A stretch of DNA of 64,000 nucleotides from Bradyrhizobium ottawaense (GTDB lineage: Bacteria > Pseudomonadota > Alphaproteobacteria > Rhizobiales > Xanthobacteraceae): the NCBI RefSeq assembly GCF_900099825.1, contig NZ_LT629693.1:5653001-5717000 (forward strand), written 5' to 3'. The notes below the pieces were generated by a model, which was given only the letters and a program-made list of their open reading frames with translations, was not told the origin of the DNA and did not search any database. Positions 1 through 9,294 of the stretch are shown one piece after another (position 1 is the first letter of the stretch; each line of letters begins with the position of its first letter). The position numbers were made by a program, and so were the translations under genes.

Positions 1-302
1 TCGACGCCCAGACCCGGCAGATCATGGGCAACCTGCTGCTGGAACTGTGGAACGCCGACCGCAAGGCAGTGTTGTTCGTCACCCACGATCTGGAGGAAGC
101 GATCGCGCTGGCCGACCGCGTCGTCATCATGTCGGCGGGACCAAGCGCGCGCATCATCGGCGACTGGCGGGTGGCGCTGCCGCGGCCGCGCGACATTTCC
201 GAAATCCGCATGGAAAAGGAATTTCACTCGCTGCACCGTGAGATATGGAGTGTCTTGAAGGACGAGGTGTTGAAGGGCTACGCACAATCAGCTGCCGGGT
301 GA
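1..302 (+). CDS. ABC transporter ATP-binding protein, NitT/TauT type (5' partial)
   Basis: This is the C-terminal end of an ATPase that powers import of a small anion or organic compound; the gene starts before the window. The visible reading frame (from base 3) shows the H-loop region VTHDLEEAIALADRV, typical of SsuB/TauB/NrtD-type subunits. The Walker A, signature and Walker B motifs lie outside the window. The matching permease follows at 934 and the periplasmic binding protein at 2579, so it is very likely part of that importer. The substrate cannot be told from sequence. Confidence 0.85.
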   Translation, partial: DAQTRQIMGNLLLELWNADRKAVLFVTHDLEEAIALADRVVIMSAGPSARIIGDWRVALPRPRDISEIRMEKEFHSLHREIWSVLKDEVLKGYAQSAAG

Positions 303-335
303 TTGCGCTAAAAACAAACAAACCCAGGAGATGTC

Positions 336-902
336 ATGTCGGGACGTGGTTCGATTTTCGCTGGCGCCGTGGTGTTGGCGGCCTTCTGCGGCGCGCAGCA
401 GGCGAGTGCGCAGGGTGTGTTCACGCTGAGTTCGCCGAGCTTCAAGGACGGCGAGCGGCTGGCGACCAAGAACGCCGGCAATAACAAGTCCAATCCGAAT
501 TGCGTCGGCGAAAATATTTCGCCCGCGCTGAACTGGTCCAACCCGCCCGAGGGTACCAAGAGCTATGCGCTGATGATGTTCGATCCCGAAGGGCGTCCGC
601 CCGGCGGCGTCAGCCACTGGGTGGCCTATGGCATTGCGCCCTCCGTCACCGGTTTCGCCGAAGGCGAAGTCTCCAAGCCGAGCGACAAATATGTCGGCGG
701 CATCGGCACCAACAAGTTCAATTTCTACACCGGCCCCTGCACCCCGGCCGGGCCGTTGCATCACTACACCTTCACGCTGATCGCGACTGATCTTGAGCCG
801 ACCGCGCTCAAGGAAGGCATGACGCGCGACGAATTGATCAAGGCGCTCGACGGCCACGCCAAGCAGGCGACCGGTCTGATCGGTATTTTCTCCAAGCCAT
901 GA
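336..902 (+). CDS. YbhB/YbcL-type phosphatidylethanolamine-binding (PEBP, Raf-kinase-inhibitor-like) protein, secreted
   Basis: 188 aa with an N-terminal signal peptide ending near SAQG (about residue 25), so probably periplasmic. The PEBP core is recognisable: a DPEGRPPGG stretch followed by SHWVAYGIAP, matching the DPD-P...HW pattern that lines the anion-binding pocket. Bacterial YbhB/YbcL proteins have no well-defined reaction. The gene lies 33 nt after the ABC ATPase and 31 nt before the permease, on the same strand, so it appears co-transcribed with the importer, which is an unusual place for a PEBP gene. AGGAG lies about 8 nt before the ATG. Confidence 0.85.
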   Translation: MSGRGSIFAGAVVLAAFCGAQQASAQGVFTLSSPSFKDGERLATKNAGNNKSNPNCVGENISPALNWSNPPEGTKSYALMMFDPEGRPPGGVSHWVAYGIAPSVTGFAEGEVSKPSDKYVGGIGTNKFNFYTGPCTPAGPLHHYTFTLIATDLEPTALKEGMTRDELIKALDGHAKQATGLIGIFSKP

Positions 903-933
903 GCAGGATCGTCATGATGAGAGGAGCTTGAAC

Positions 934-1722
934 GTGTCGAGGATCAGGCTCCTCTCACTACAGATATTGGTCGCGGTCGTCGCTCTCGGGCTATGGCAGT
1001 TCTTCGCCACGGTTCCGGTGTTCGGCCGCATGTGGCTGCCACCGTTTTTCTTCTCCAACCCGGTCGACGTCTTCAGCCAGATCGTTCATTGGTTCGCGAC
1101 CGGGGTGATCTGGAAGCACCTCGTCATCACGCTGTGGGAATCGACCCTGGCGTTCGTGATCGGCTCGCTGGGCGGCGTCCTGGTCGGGTTCTGGTTTGCG
1201 CGACAGCCGCGCGTCGCCGCGGTGTTCGATCCCTATGTGAAAATGTTTAACGCACTGCCGCGCGTGGTGCTGGCGCCGATCTTCACGCTGTGGCTGGGGC
1301 TCGGCATCTGGTCCAAGGTCGCGCTCGGCGTAACCTTGGTGTTCTTCATCGTGTTCTTCAACGTCTATCAGGGCGTCAAGGAAGTCTCCAACACGGTGCT
1401 CGACAACGGCCGCATGCTTGGCATGAATGAACGGCAGCTGACGCGGCATGTGTACTGGCCGTCGGCGCTGTCGTGGATGTTTTCCTCGCTGCACACCTCG
1501 GTCGGCTTCGCCGTGGTCGGTGCCGTCGTCGGCGAGTATCTGGGGTCGGCGGCCGGCCTCGGCTATTTGATCCAGCAGGCCGAAGGCGTGTTCGACGTCG
1601 CCGCCGTGTTCGCCGGCATGTTCGTGCTGTCGGCGTTCGTCATTTTGATCGACATGGTGGTGACGGTGGTGGAACGGCGGCTGCTGGTCTGGCGGCCAAC
1701 CGCGTCGGAGAGCCGGGGGTAG
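934..1722 (+). CDS. ABC transporter permease, NitT/TauT (SsuC-like) type
   Basis: About 262 aa, with roughly six membrane segments. The BPD_transp_1 region contains the EAA-type loop near GRMLGMNERQLTRHVYWPSA, where the ATPase docks. I prefer the GTG at 934 because GAGGAG (921-926) is then 7 nt upstream; an in-frame TTG at 928 would leave no spacing. It should form the membrane channel for the ATPase at 1-302 and the binding protein at 2579-3607. The substrate is unknown. Confidence 0.88.
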   Translation: MSRIRLLSLQILVAVVALGLWQFFATVPVFGRMWLPPFFFSNPVDVFSQIVHWFATGVIWKHLVITLWESTLAFVIGSLGGVLVGFWFARQPRVAAVFDPYVKMFNALPRVVLAPIFTLWLGLGIWSKVALGVTLVFFIVFFNVYQGVKEVSNTVLDNGRMLGMNERQLTRHVYWPSALSWMFSSLHTSVGFAVVGAVVGEYLGSAAGLGYLIQQAEGVFDVAAVFAGMFVLSAFVILIDMVVTVVERRLLVWRPTASESRG

Positions 1723-1731
1723 GGTTTTCGC

Positions 1732-1817
1732 CGTCATTGCGAGGAGCGCAGCGACGAAGCAATCCATTCTTTCTTTGTGCCGTAAGATGGATTGCTTCGC
1801 TTGCGCTCGCAATGACG
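1732..1817. repeat. Palindromic intergenic repeat, family A copy 1
   Basis: The outer arms CGTCATTGCGAG and CTCGCAATGACG are perfect reverse complements. Nested inner arms are GAAGCAATCC and GGATTGCTTC. Related copies lie at 36115-36228 and 36752-36831. It sits between the convergent permease and cupin genes, a usual place for REP/BIME-like elements. Confidence 0.85.
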
Positions 1818-1835
1818 GAAGAGAGAACCGCGCCG

Positions 1836-2285
1836 TCAGTTCAGCAGCTTCGTATCATCCGGCGCCTGCGGCGGGGTCTTGATGGCGATCGCCTTGATGG
1901 TACGGCCGTCGGGCTTGGTGCCGCCATGCGGCGTGCCCTTCGGGATGATGACGAGATCGCCCTGCTTCACCTGCACTTCCTTGTCGCCAAGCCAGATCGT
2001 GCCCTTGCCTTCGAGGATGTATTGAATCTCGTTGGCGTTGGCATGCAGATGCTTGGGCGGGCTGCCGTCCTGGATCGAGATGGTCGCGCCGTCGACCGAG
2101 ACGAACGTCTTGTTGCGCATGCCGCCGGCGTTGGCCGGCGACAGCGCGTCGCCTTCGAGATCGCCGGTATGGATGACCTGGGCCGCGATGACGTCGGCGG
2201 CGTAAGCCGGTCGCAGCAGATGTGTGACGCCGCAACCGGCGGCAAAGGCTGCGGCGATCGACAGCGAGATGGCAATGCGATTCAT
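1836..2285 (-). CDS. Secreted cupin-domain protein
   Basis: 149 aa. An N-terminal hydrophobic signal segment ends near AYAAD (about residue 30), followed by one cupin barrel. Probable metal ligands are H79, H81 and E86 in the first cupin motif (KHLHANANE) and H120 in the second (IPKGTPHG). The GDLVIIPKGTPH segment is typical of single-domain RmlC-like cupins, whose roles range from dioxygenases to binding proteins. It faces opposite to the flanking importer genes, so it is a separate unit interrupting the locus. Its substrate cannot be assigned. Confidence 0.85.
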   Translation of the reverse strand: MNRIAISLSIAAAFAAGCGVTHLLRPAYAADVIAAQVIHTGDLEGDALSPANAGGMRNKTFVSVDGATISIQDGSPPKHLHANANEIQYILEGKGTIWLGDKEVQVKQGDLVIIPKGTPHGGTKPDGRTIKAIAIKTPPQAPDDTKLLN

Positions 2286-2435
2286 TGGGGTTCCTCCCTG
2301 AAACGTTTTTTGTGTGGTGATGCTAGTTCGCCGATCCGGAATTGGCTAGCGCATCACAACCCAGGCGCGTTCGGCATAGCCGAAAAGATTAGACGCGGGC
2401 GGTGGAATAAAGCGTGGTGGCCAGCATCCATCGGT

Positions 2436-2515
2436 GTCATTCCGGGATGGTCCGGAGGACCAGACCCGGAATCTCGAGATTCCGGGTTCGATGCTGCGCA
2501 TCGCCCCGGAATGAC
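2436..2515. repeat. Palindromic intergenic repeat, family B copy 1
   Basis: The arms GTCATTCCGGG and CCCCGGAATGAC enclose a second pair, CCCGGAATCTCGAGATTCCGGG. A shorter relative is at 13644-13688. It lies between the cupin gene and the binding-protein gene. Confidence 0.8.
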
Positions 2516-2578
2516 GGCGGAACGCTTCTCAAGGTGGGTGCGCTGCACTATGTTGCCGGCAACCGAATGGAGGAAACC

Positions 2579-3607
2579 ATGAAGAAAATGTTTGGCCGGC
2601 TGGCCGGAACGCTGCTGGCGCTGGCGCTGACGTCGGGTTTTGCCGCAGCGCAGAGCAAGATCACGGTCGCGGTCGGGGGCGGCGCCTGCCTGTGCTACCT
2701 GCCGACGGTGCTGGCCAAGCAACTCGGCGAATTCGACAAGGCCGGCCTCAATGTCGAACTGGTCGACCTCAAGGGCGGCTCGGACGCGCTGAAAGCCGTG
2801 CTCGGCGGCAGCGCCGACGTGGTTTCCGGCTATTTCGACCATTGCGTCAATCTGGCCGCCAAGAAGCAGGAACTCGTGTCCTTCGTGGTCTATGACCGCT
2901 ATCCCGGGTTGGTGCTGGTGGTGTCGCCGTCGCACACGGCGGAAATCAAATCGATCAAGGACCTCGCCGGCAAGAAGGTCGGCGTCAGCGCGCCGGGTTC
3001 CTCGACCGATTTCTTCCTGAAATTCCTGCTGAAGAAAAACGGCCTCGACCCGACCAGCGCGGCGGTCATCGGCGTCGGTCTCGGCGCCACCGCGGTGGCG
3101 GCGATGGAGCAGGGCCAGATCGATGCGGCCGTGATGCTCGATCCGTCGGTTACCGTGCTGCAGGGCAGTCACAAGGATCTCACCATTCTTGCCGATACCC
3201 GCACGCAGAAGGATACGCTGGCGCTGTTCGGCGGCGAATATCCGGGCGGTGCGCTGTATTCGACGGCGGCCTGGGTCGGCTCGCACGAAAAGGACGTGCA
3301 GGCCTTGACCACGGCCATCGTCAACACGCTGACCTGGATTCATTCGCATTCGCCGGAAGAGATCATGGCGAAAATGCCGGAGGAAATGGTCGGCAAGAAC
3401 AAGGAGCTCTATCTCGCCGCATTGAAGAACACGATCCCGATGTTCTCGGAGACCGGCAAGATGGATCCCAAGGGCGCCGACGCGGTGCTCGCGGTGTTCA
3501 GCGAGGGCTCGCCTGAAGTCGCCAAGGCCAATATCGACGTCAGCAAGACCTGGACCAACAAGTTTGTCGATCAGGTCAAGAAGACCACCGGCATGAACGC
3601 CAAGTGA
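2579..3607 (+). CDS. ABC transporter periplasmic substrate-binding protein, NitT/TauT (SsuA/NMT1-like) type
   Basis: 342 aa with a clear signal peptide (MKKMFGRLAG to FAAAQS, cleaved around residue 24). The body has the NMT1/THI5-like fold: an opening GGGACLCYLPTVLAKQLGEF segment, then DLKGGSDALKAVLGGSADVV, typical of SsuA/TauA-like proteins. The ATG at 2579 is preferred because GGAGG precedes it and the signal peptide starts there; the frame stays open upstream to 2414 without making sense as protein. It completes the importer made with the ATPase at 1-302 and the permease at 934-1722. The ligand is not predictable; these proteins bind sulfonates, nitrate, pyrimidine precursors or aromatic acids. 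Confidence 0.9.
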   Translation: MKKMFGRLAGTLLALALTSGFAAAQSKITVAVGGGACLCYLPTVLAKQLGEFDKAGLNVELVDLKGGSDALKAVLGGSADVVSGYFDHCVNLAAKKQELVSFVVYDRYPGLVLVVSPSHTAEIKSIKDLAGKKVGVSAPGSSTDFFLKFLLKKNGLDPTSAAVIGVGLGATAVAAMEQGQIDAAVMLDPSVTVLQGSHKDLTILADTRTQKDTLALFGGEYPGGALYSTAAWVGSHEKDVQALTTAIVNTLTWIHSHSPEEIMAKMPEEMVGKNKELYLAALKNTIPMFSETGKMDPKGADAVLAVFSEGSPEVAKANIDVSKTWTNKFVDQVKKTTGMNAK

Positions 3608-3642
3608 TGTACGAGCGATCGTGAAGTGAGGCGGTGAGTGGC

Positions 3643-4350
3643 ATGAGCACGCTGGTCATTCACCACGTCACCACGCTCGATCTGGCCGTGGAAGCATGGC
3701 CGTGGCCGTTCGCGCTGGAGCGCCGCGCCGAGATCGACGCGCACTTTGCGGCGCTGCTGCGCGATAATCCCGCGCTGTGGAATGGCCGCGTCCTGCTCGG
3801 ACGCAATCCGGTGTTTTCGGGCGAGCGGCTCAGCGCCAGCTATTTCGAAACCGATTTTGCGAGCTTCCTGGCCTGGCGCGACTGGGGCTTTCCCGACAAA
3901 AGCGTGTTCAACGGCTTCGGTATGGGCGCGCTGCTCAGCAGCGATGGCGCGTTCGTGCTCGGCGAAATGGGCCAGCACACCGCCAATGCCGGCCGGATCT
4001 ATTTCGCGTCCGGGACTCCCGATCTCGACGACATCAGGGACGGCACGCTCGATATGTCAGGCAGCGTCGAACGCGAGATCGAGGAGGAGACCGGTCTCGC
4101 GCCGGCCGATTATCGCCGTGACGCGCACTGGCACTGCATCTTCACCGGAGCGGCGCTGGCGATGATCCGGATTCTACGGGTCGATATGCCGGGCGAAGCG
4201 TTGCGTGCCCGGATTGTGGGCAATCTTGCTTTGCAGCAATCGCCGGAATTATCCGGCATTCATCTCGTGCATAGCGCTGATGATCTCACCGACACGATGC
4301 CACGCTTTGTGACCGCATTCATCGAATCACAACTGTCGCCCCAACCCTGA
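3643..4350 (+). CDS. NUDIX-like hydrolase, degenerate box
   Basis: About 235 aa (an in-frame GTG at 3634 is an alternative start). The segment SVEREIEEETGL matches the second half of the NUDIX box (REUXEEXGU), which binds catalytic metal. The first half (GX5EX7) is not well conserved, so activity on nucleoside diphosphate derivatives is plausible but unproven. There is no signal peptide, so it is probably cytoplasmic. It lies 35 nt after the binding-protein gene and could be co-transcribed with it, with no obvious functional link. Confidence 0.65.
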   Translation: MSTLVIHHVTTLDLAVEAWPWPFALERRAEIDAHFAALLRDNPALWNGRVLLGRNPVFSGERLSASYFETDFASFLAWRDWGFPDKSVFNGFGMGALLSSDGAFVLGEMGQHTANAGRIYFASGTPDLDDIRDGTLDMSGSVEREIEEETGLAPADYRRDAHWHCIFTGAALAMIRILRVDMPGEALRARIVGNLALQQSPELSGIHLVHSADDLTDTMPRFVTAFIESQLSPQP

Positions 4351-4407
4351 CGTGCAGGCGGCGCGCCGCGTCAGGTATCCCCGCGTCGCGGTGGCGCTGC
4401 AATGCGC

Positions 4408-4436
4408 TTGACATTGGTCCACGCTATCAATGTGAT
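4408..4436 (+). promoter_or_regulatory. Possible sigma-70 promoter for the HAAT importer operon
   Basis: TTGACA at 4408-4413 is a perfect -35 match. At 17-nt spacing the -10 is the poor TGTGAT (4431-4436). It lies 54 nt before the first gene of the operon. No other good promoter is visible in this 139-nt gap. Confidence 0.3.
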
Positions 4437-4489
4437 GGGCGCCGTTAAAACAAAAAAGAAGCAGTGCACAATCGTCCAGGGAGGATTTC

Positions 4490-5800
4490 ATGCCGGTGCG
4501 CAATTTCGCACGCCTGCTCGTAGGGGTGTCGGCCGCTGTCGCGGTGCTGGGGATGGCGGTATCCGCCGAGGCTCAGGAAAAGAAAATCAAGATCGGCGTC
4601 ATCTTCGACCTCACCGGCCCGCTCGCCGGCGGCGGTTCGGAACTGCAATATACCGGCGTCAAGATCATGCTCGACCATTACGCCAAGACCGGCGTCGAGG
4701 GTTACAAGATCGAGACGGTTTACGCCGACGCCCAGAGCAAGCCCGATATCGCTATCAACGAGGCGGTGCGCCTGCTGGAGCAGGAAAAGGTCGACATGCT
4801 GATGGGCTTCTTCTCGTCGGCGCAGTGCGTGCCGGTGTCGGCCCGCGTCGACCAGATGAAGAAATTCATGTGGATCACCACCTGCATTTCCTCCGGCGTG
4901 TTCGATAACAAGGGCTACAAATACGTCTTCCGTCCGCAGGCGGCCGGTGACCAGTACGGCATGATGACGACGGACTTCATCGCGCAGTATTCGAAATCGA
5001 AATTCGGCAAGGAGCCAAAGGATCTGCGCGTTGCCATCATTCACGAGGACGGCGCCTATGGCGTCGACGTCTCCAAGGGCAACGAGGCCGGCGTCAAGAA
5101 GGCCGGCTTCAACCTGGTGCTGAAGGAGGGTTATTCGGCGACCGCGCCCGATCTCTCGGCGCTGGTCACCAAGCTGAAGCGCGCCAAGCCTGACGTGATT
5201 TTCCACACCGGCTACAACCCCGACATCACGCTGCTGTTCCGGCAGGCGCGCGAACAGGGATTGAAGTTCGGTGCCATCGTCGGCCACGGCGCGGGCTATG
5301 GCGTGTACGAAAAGCTGAAGGAAGGTCTCGGCACCGACGCCAACTACCTCTTCAACACCGACCCGATCTCGATCTGGCTCGCCAACCAGAAGACCATGGA
5401 TCCGAAGCTGCCGGCCGTGATCAAGATGGTCGGCGAGGAGTTCGACAAGCTGAAGCCAGGCGTCGCGATCCGTTCCGCGCATGTCGGTATCGGCGCTTCG
5501 AACGCCTTTGTCTTCCTCGACGACGTGCTGCCGCGCGCGATCAAGAAGTATGGCGGCGTCGATCCGGAAGCCTTGCGCAAGGCCGCGCTCGATACCGATA
5601 TTCCTGAAGGCGGCACCATGCTCGGCTTTGGCGTCAAGTTCTTTGGCGAGGGTACCCAGATGGCCGGCCAGAACGAACGCTCGTTCCCGGTGGTGTTGCA
5701 GTACATTGACGACAAATCCTATGTCGTGTGGCCGAAGAGCCAGATGCAGCGCGAGACCGTGCTGCCTTTGCCGAAGGGGACCACGTTCAGCGACCAGTAG
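4490..5800 (+). CDS. ABC transporter substrate-binding protein, branched-chain amino acid (HAAT) type
   Basis: 436 aa. A signal peptide (hydrophobic stretch about 8-25, cleavage near SAEA|QEK) is followed by the periplasmic-binding type I fold: KIGVIFDLTGPLAGGGSELQ at the N-terminus and the hinge segment LLEQEKVDMLMGFFSSAQCVP. It is longer than classical LivJ/LivK (about 370 aa), as is common for HAAT receptors that bind aromatic acids, amides or urea. GGGAGG lies 7 nt before the ATG. The order SBP-ATPase-ATPase-permease-permease at 4490-9294 gives a complete importer. Confidence 0.9.
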   Translation: MPVRNFARLLVGVSAAVAVLGMAVSAEAQEKKIKIGVIFDLTGPLAGGGSELQYTGVKIMLDHYAKTGVEGYKIETVYADAQSKPDIAINEAVRLLEQEKVDMLMGFFSSAQCVPVSARVDQMKKFMWITTCISSGVFDNKGYKYVFRPQAAGDQYGMMTTDFIAQYSKSKFGKEPKDLRVAIIHEDGAYGVDVSKGNEAGVKKAGFNLVLKEGYSATAPDLSALVTKLKRAKPDVIFHTGYNPDITLLFRQAREQGLKFGAIVGHGAGYGVYEKLKEGLGTDANYLFNTDPISIWLANQKTMDPKLPAVIKMVGEEFDKLKPGVAIRSAHVGIGASNAFVFLDDVLPRAIKKYGGVDPEALRKAALDTDIPEGGTMLGFGVKFFGEGTQMAGQNERSFPVVLQYIDDKSYVVWPKSQMQRETVLPLPKGTTFSDQ

Positions 5801-5864
5801 GTCAAGGCACGTCTTACAAGTTACAAGACAAGGCTGAGGCAAGCGGGTTAGCGGAGGTTCTGGG

Positions 5865-6632
5865 GTGCTAACGGTAGACGGATTGGTGAAGCGCTTCGGC
5901 GGCTTCACCGCTGTTAACAGCGTGTCGTTTCGGGTCGAGCAGGGCGAGATTCTCGGCCTGATCGGCCCCAACGGCTCCGGCAAGAGCACGATCTTCAACA
6001 TGCTGTCGGGCACACTGATCCCGACGGCAGGTTCGATCATGTTCAACGGCGTCGAACTCGCAGGCCAGGCGCCGCACCGCATCATCAACGGTGGCGTCGG
6101 CCGCACCTTCCAGATTCCGCGGCCGTTTCACCGGCTCACGATATTCGAGAACGTGGCGCTGGCCGGCTACTACGGCCAGGGCCGGCACAGCCGGGCCAGG
6201 GCCGAGGAAGCGGCGGAGAAAGCGCTTGGCATGGTCGGCCTGCCGACCGATCGCCATGCCAGCGTCGACGGGCTCGGCGCGGCCGGCCTGAAAAAGCTCG
6301 AACTGGCGAAGGCGCTGGCGACCGGCCCGAAACTTCTGCTCGCCGACGAAAGCCTCGGCGGGCTGGATGAGACCGAGATGGATCAGGCCGCCGACATGCT
6401 GCGCAAGATCCGCGACGAACTCGGCATCACCATCATCTGGGTCGAGCACATCATGGGCGTTTTGATGCGGGTGGTCGATCGCGTGATGGTGCTCGATCAC
6501 GGCGAGAAGATTTCGGAGGGGTTGCCGAGCGAAGTGGCCGGCGATCCCAGGGTGATCGAGGTCTATCTCGGCACCGATGCCGACGAGAGCCAGCTCGCGG
6601 CCGGCGAAGCGCGCCGCCGGGCAGGGGTCTGA
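5865..6632 (+). CDS. HAAT ABC transporter ATP-binding protein, LivG-like
   Basis: 255 aa. Walker A is GPNGSGKS (residues 34-41) and Walker B is in LLLADES. The usual LSGGQ signature is replaced by LGAAGLKKLELAKAL, a degenerate form seen in one LivG subgroup. The GTG start at 5865 is supported by GGAGG at 5853-5857. It pairs with the LivF-like subunit starting 3 nt downstream to energise import through the permeases at 7439 and 8317. Confidence 0.9.
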   Translation: MLTVDGLVKRFGGFTAVNSVSFRVEQGEILGLIGPNGSGKSTIFNMLSGTLIPTAGSIMFNGVELAGQAPHRIINGGVGRTFQIPRPFHRLTIFENVALAGYYGQGRHSRARAEEAAEKALGMVGLPTDRHASVDGLGAAGLKKLELAKALATGPKLLLADESLGGLDETEMDQAADMLRKIRDELGITIIWVEHIMGVLMRVVDRVMVLDHGEKISEGLPSEVAGDPRVIEVYLGTDADESQLAAGEARRRAGV

Positions 6633-6634
6633 TC

Positions 6635-7339
<705 letters not shown>

Positions 7340-7342
7340 GGC

Positions 7343-7414
7343 GCATGATCAGGAAAAGTGGGTACCGGTTTTCCCTCGCGACAAACGCCAAAGGCGTTTG
7401 CGCGGAGATCATGC
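7343..7414. repeat. Intergenic repeat carrying the core AAGTGGGTACCGGTT (family C copy 1)
   Basis: The ends GCATGATC and GATCATGC are reverse complements, and GGAAAA...TTTTCC flanks the core at 7356-7370. The same 15-bp core recurs at 43253-43267 in another operon. It sits inside the HAAT operon between the ATPase and permease genes, so it is probably transcribed and folded in the mRNA. Confidence 0.7.
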
Positions 7415-7438
7415 CCAAATACAGAGGCGATTGATCTG

Positions 7439-8320
7439 ATGCAGGCGTTTCTGGACATCTTTGACATCTACCTGCTGGAGGCCGTGGTCAACGGCATCCT
7501 GCTCGGCGGGGTGCTGGCGGTATTGGCGCTCGGGCTCAATCTGATCTTCGGCGTCATCGACGTGACCTGGATCTGCTACGCCGAACTCGTCATGATCGGC
7601 ATGTACGGGATGTATTATCTCGTGCAGGTGTTCCACTTTCCCTACTGGGCGGCGGCGCCGCTGACCATCATGCTGGTGGCGGCGCTGGGCGCAGCGCTGC
7701 ACTACATCGTCATCGCACCGCTCTTGACCGCGCCGCCGATCAACCAGTTGCTCGCCACCGGTGGCGTGCTGTTCATCCTGCAGAGCTTTGCCACCGTCGC
7801 CTTCGGCATCGACTTCCGCAATCTCGGCATCCGCCTGCCGGTGCTGGCGTTCGGCGAGATGCATTTCAGCTACGCGCGATTGTTGTCGTTTGGTGCCGCT
7901 CTGGTTGGCATGATCGCGGTCTACCTGTTCATGAAGCGCACCTATACCGGCACGGCCATTCGCGCCATCGCGCAGGACCGCCAGATCATGTCGCTGATGG
8001 GGGTCGATACCAAGCGTATCTACCTCATCACCTCGGCGATCGGCGGCGGGCTCGCGGGCTTGGCCGCCTGCCTGCTGGTGCTGCAATACGACGTGCATCC
8101 CTTTGTCGGGCTGTCGTTCGGGCCGATCACCTTCCTGATCTGCGTGCTCGGGGGGCTCGGCAATTTCATCGGCGGCTTCATCGCGGCGTTCGTGTTTGCC
8201 GAGATCATCTCGCTGGGCGGGCTGTTTTCGGACCTCGAATGGGGCTACGTACTCGCCTTCGCCTTCTTCATCGTCATGATGTTCATCCGGCCCGCGGGCC
8301 TGTTTGCGAGGCGCTCGTGA
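7439..8320 (+). CDS. HAAT ABC transporter permease, LivH-like
   Basis: 293 aa, highly hydrophobic with about eight membrane segments. The N-terminal VNGILLGGVLAVLALGLNLIFGVI is the hallmark LivH opening, and the loop TGTAIRAIAQDRQIMSLMGVDT is the ATPase-coupling region. ATG 7439 is chosen because AGAGGCG precedes it and the hydrophobic start follows; the frame is open upstream to 7358 but that lies in the repeat. The stop overlaps the GTG of the next permease gene (GTGA). Confidence 0.92.
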   Translation: MQAFLDIFDIYLLEAVVNGILLGGVLAVLALGLNLIFGVIDVTWICYAELVMIGMYGMYYLVQVFHFPYWAAAPLTIMLVAALGAALHYIVIAPLLTAPPINQLLATGGVLFILQSFATVAFGIDFRNLGIRLPVLAFGEMHFSYARLLSFGAALVGMIAVYLFMKRTYTGTAIRAIAQDRQIMSLMGVDTKRIYLITSAIGGGLAGLAACLLVLQYDVHPFVGLSFGPITFLICVLGGLGNFIGGFIAAFVFAEIISLGGLFSDLEWGYVLAFAFFIVMMFIRPAGLFARRS

Positions 8321-9294
8321 CTCTTCGCAACGCGGCCTGGATTGCCGGACTGGCGGCGCTGATCGCGCTGCCCTTTGTCTACCGCGATCCCTATCACCTG
8401 CACATCCTGGTGCTGATCCTGATCTGGTCGTTCGCCTACACGTCGTGGTCGATCATGGGCCGCTTCGGCCTGGTGTCGCTTGGCCATGGCGGCTTCATGG
8501 GCGTCGGCGCCTATGTGACGGCGCTGCTGTGGAACCATCTCGGCGTGTCGCCGTGGATCGGCATTCCCGTCGGCATGGCGGCAGCGGGCGTGCTCGCGCT
8601 GATCGTCGCCTATCCCTGCTTCCGCTTTCGCATCACCGGGCATTATTTCGTGCTGGTGACGTTGGCGCTGTCGGGCATCGTGCTGCAGGTCATCACCGCG
8701 ACGCGCGACTACACCGGCGGTTCGCTCGGGCTGACGCCGAACCGCACCAAGGGCAGCCAGTTGCTGGCGCTGCAGTTCGACGACAAGGTGACGTGGTACC
8801 TGATCGCGCTGTTCGTCTGGGTGGTCGGACTGCTGATCTGGAACTGGGTCGACCGCAGCATGAGCCGCTACGCCATGGAGGCGATCTCGGAGGATGAGGA
8901 CGCGGCGGCTGCGGCCGGCGTCAACGTCACCGCCGAAAAGCTCAAGATCACGCTGATCTCGGCGCTGATGACGGCACTCGCCGGCGCGCTTTATTGCCAG
9001 TACCAGATGTTCATCACCCCCGACACCGTCAGCGGCATTTCGGTGTCGCTGCAGATGGTGTTCGCCGTCATCGTCGGCGGGCTCTATGTTTCGTTCGGGC
9101 CGACCATCGGCGCCGTCATCACCATCATGCTCGCGGAAATCCTGCGCATCGGCTTTGGAACCAAGGCGGTCGGCTGGGACAACCTCGTCTATGGCGTATT
9201 GCTGGTGACCTTCATCATATTCCTTCCCAAGGGTATTCTTGGTAGCGTCCTCGACCGATGGAAGACGCAACCTGAAAAGCCCAAGACTTCATGA
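8317..9294 (+). CDS. HAAT ABC transporter permease, LivM-like
   Basis: About 325 aa with roughly nine membrane segments. GRFGLVSLGHGGFMGVGAYVT is the conserved LivM motif, and the coupling loop is AMEAISEDEDAAAAAGVNVT. The GTG at 8317 overlaps the LivH stop as GTGA. The gene stop in turn overlaps the ATG of the polyphosphate kinase 2 gene (ATGA, 9291-9294), so the kinase is coupled to the transporter operon. Confidence 0.92.
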   Translation: MTLRNAAWIAGLAALIALPFVYRDPYHLHILVLILIWSFAYTSWSIMGRFGLVSLGHGGFMGVGAYVTALLWNHLGVSPWIGIPVGMAAAGVLALIVAYPCFRFRITGHYFVLVTLALSGIVLQVITATRDYTGGSLGLTPNRTKGSQLLALQFDDKVTWYLIALFVWVVGLLIWNWVDRSMSRYAMEAISEDEDAAAAAGVNVTAEKLKITLISALMTALAGALYCQYQMFITPDTVSGISVSLQMVFAVIVGGLYVSFGPTIGAVITIMLAEILRIGFGTKAVGWDNLVYGVLLVTFIIFLPKGILGSVLDRWKTQPEKPKTS

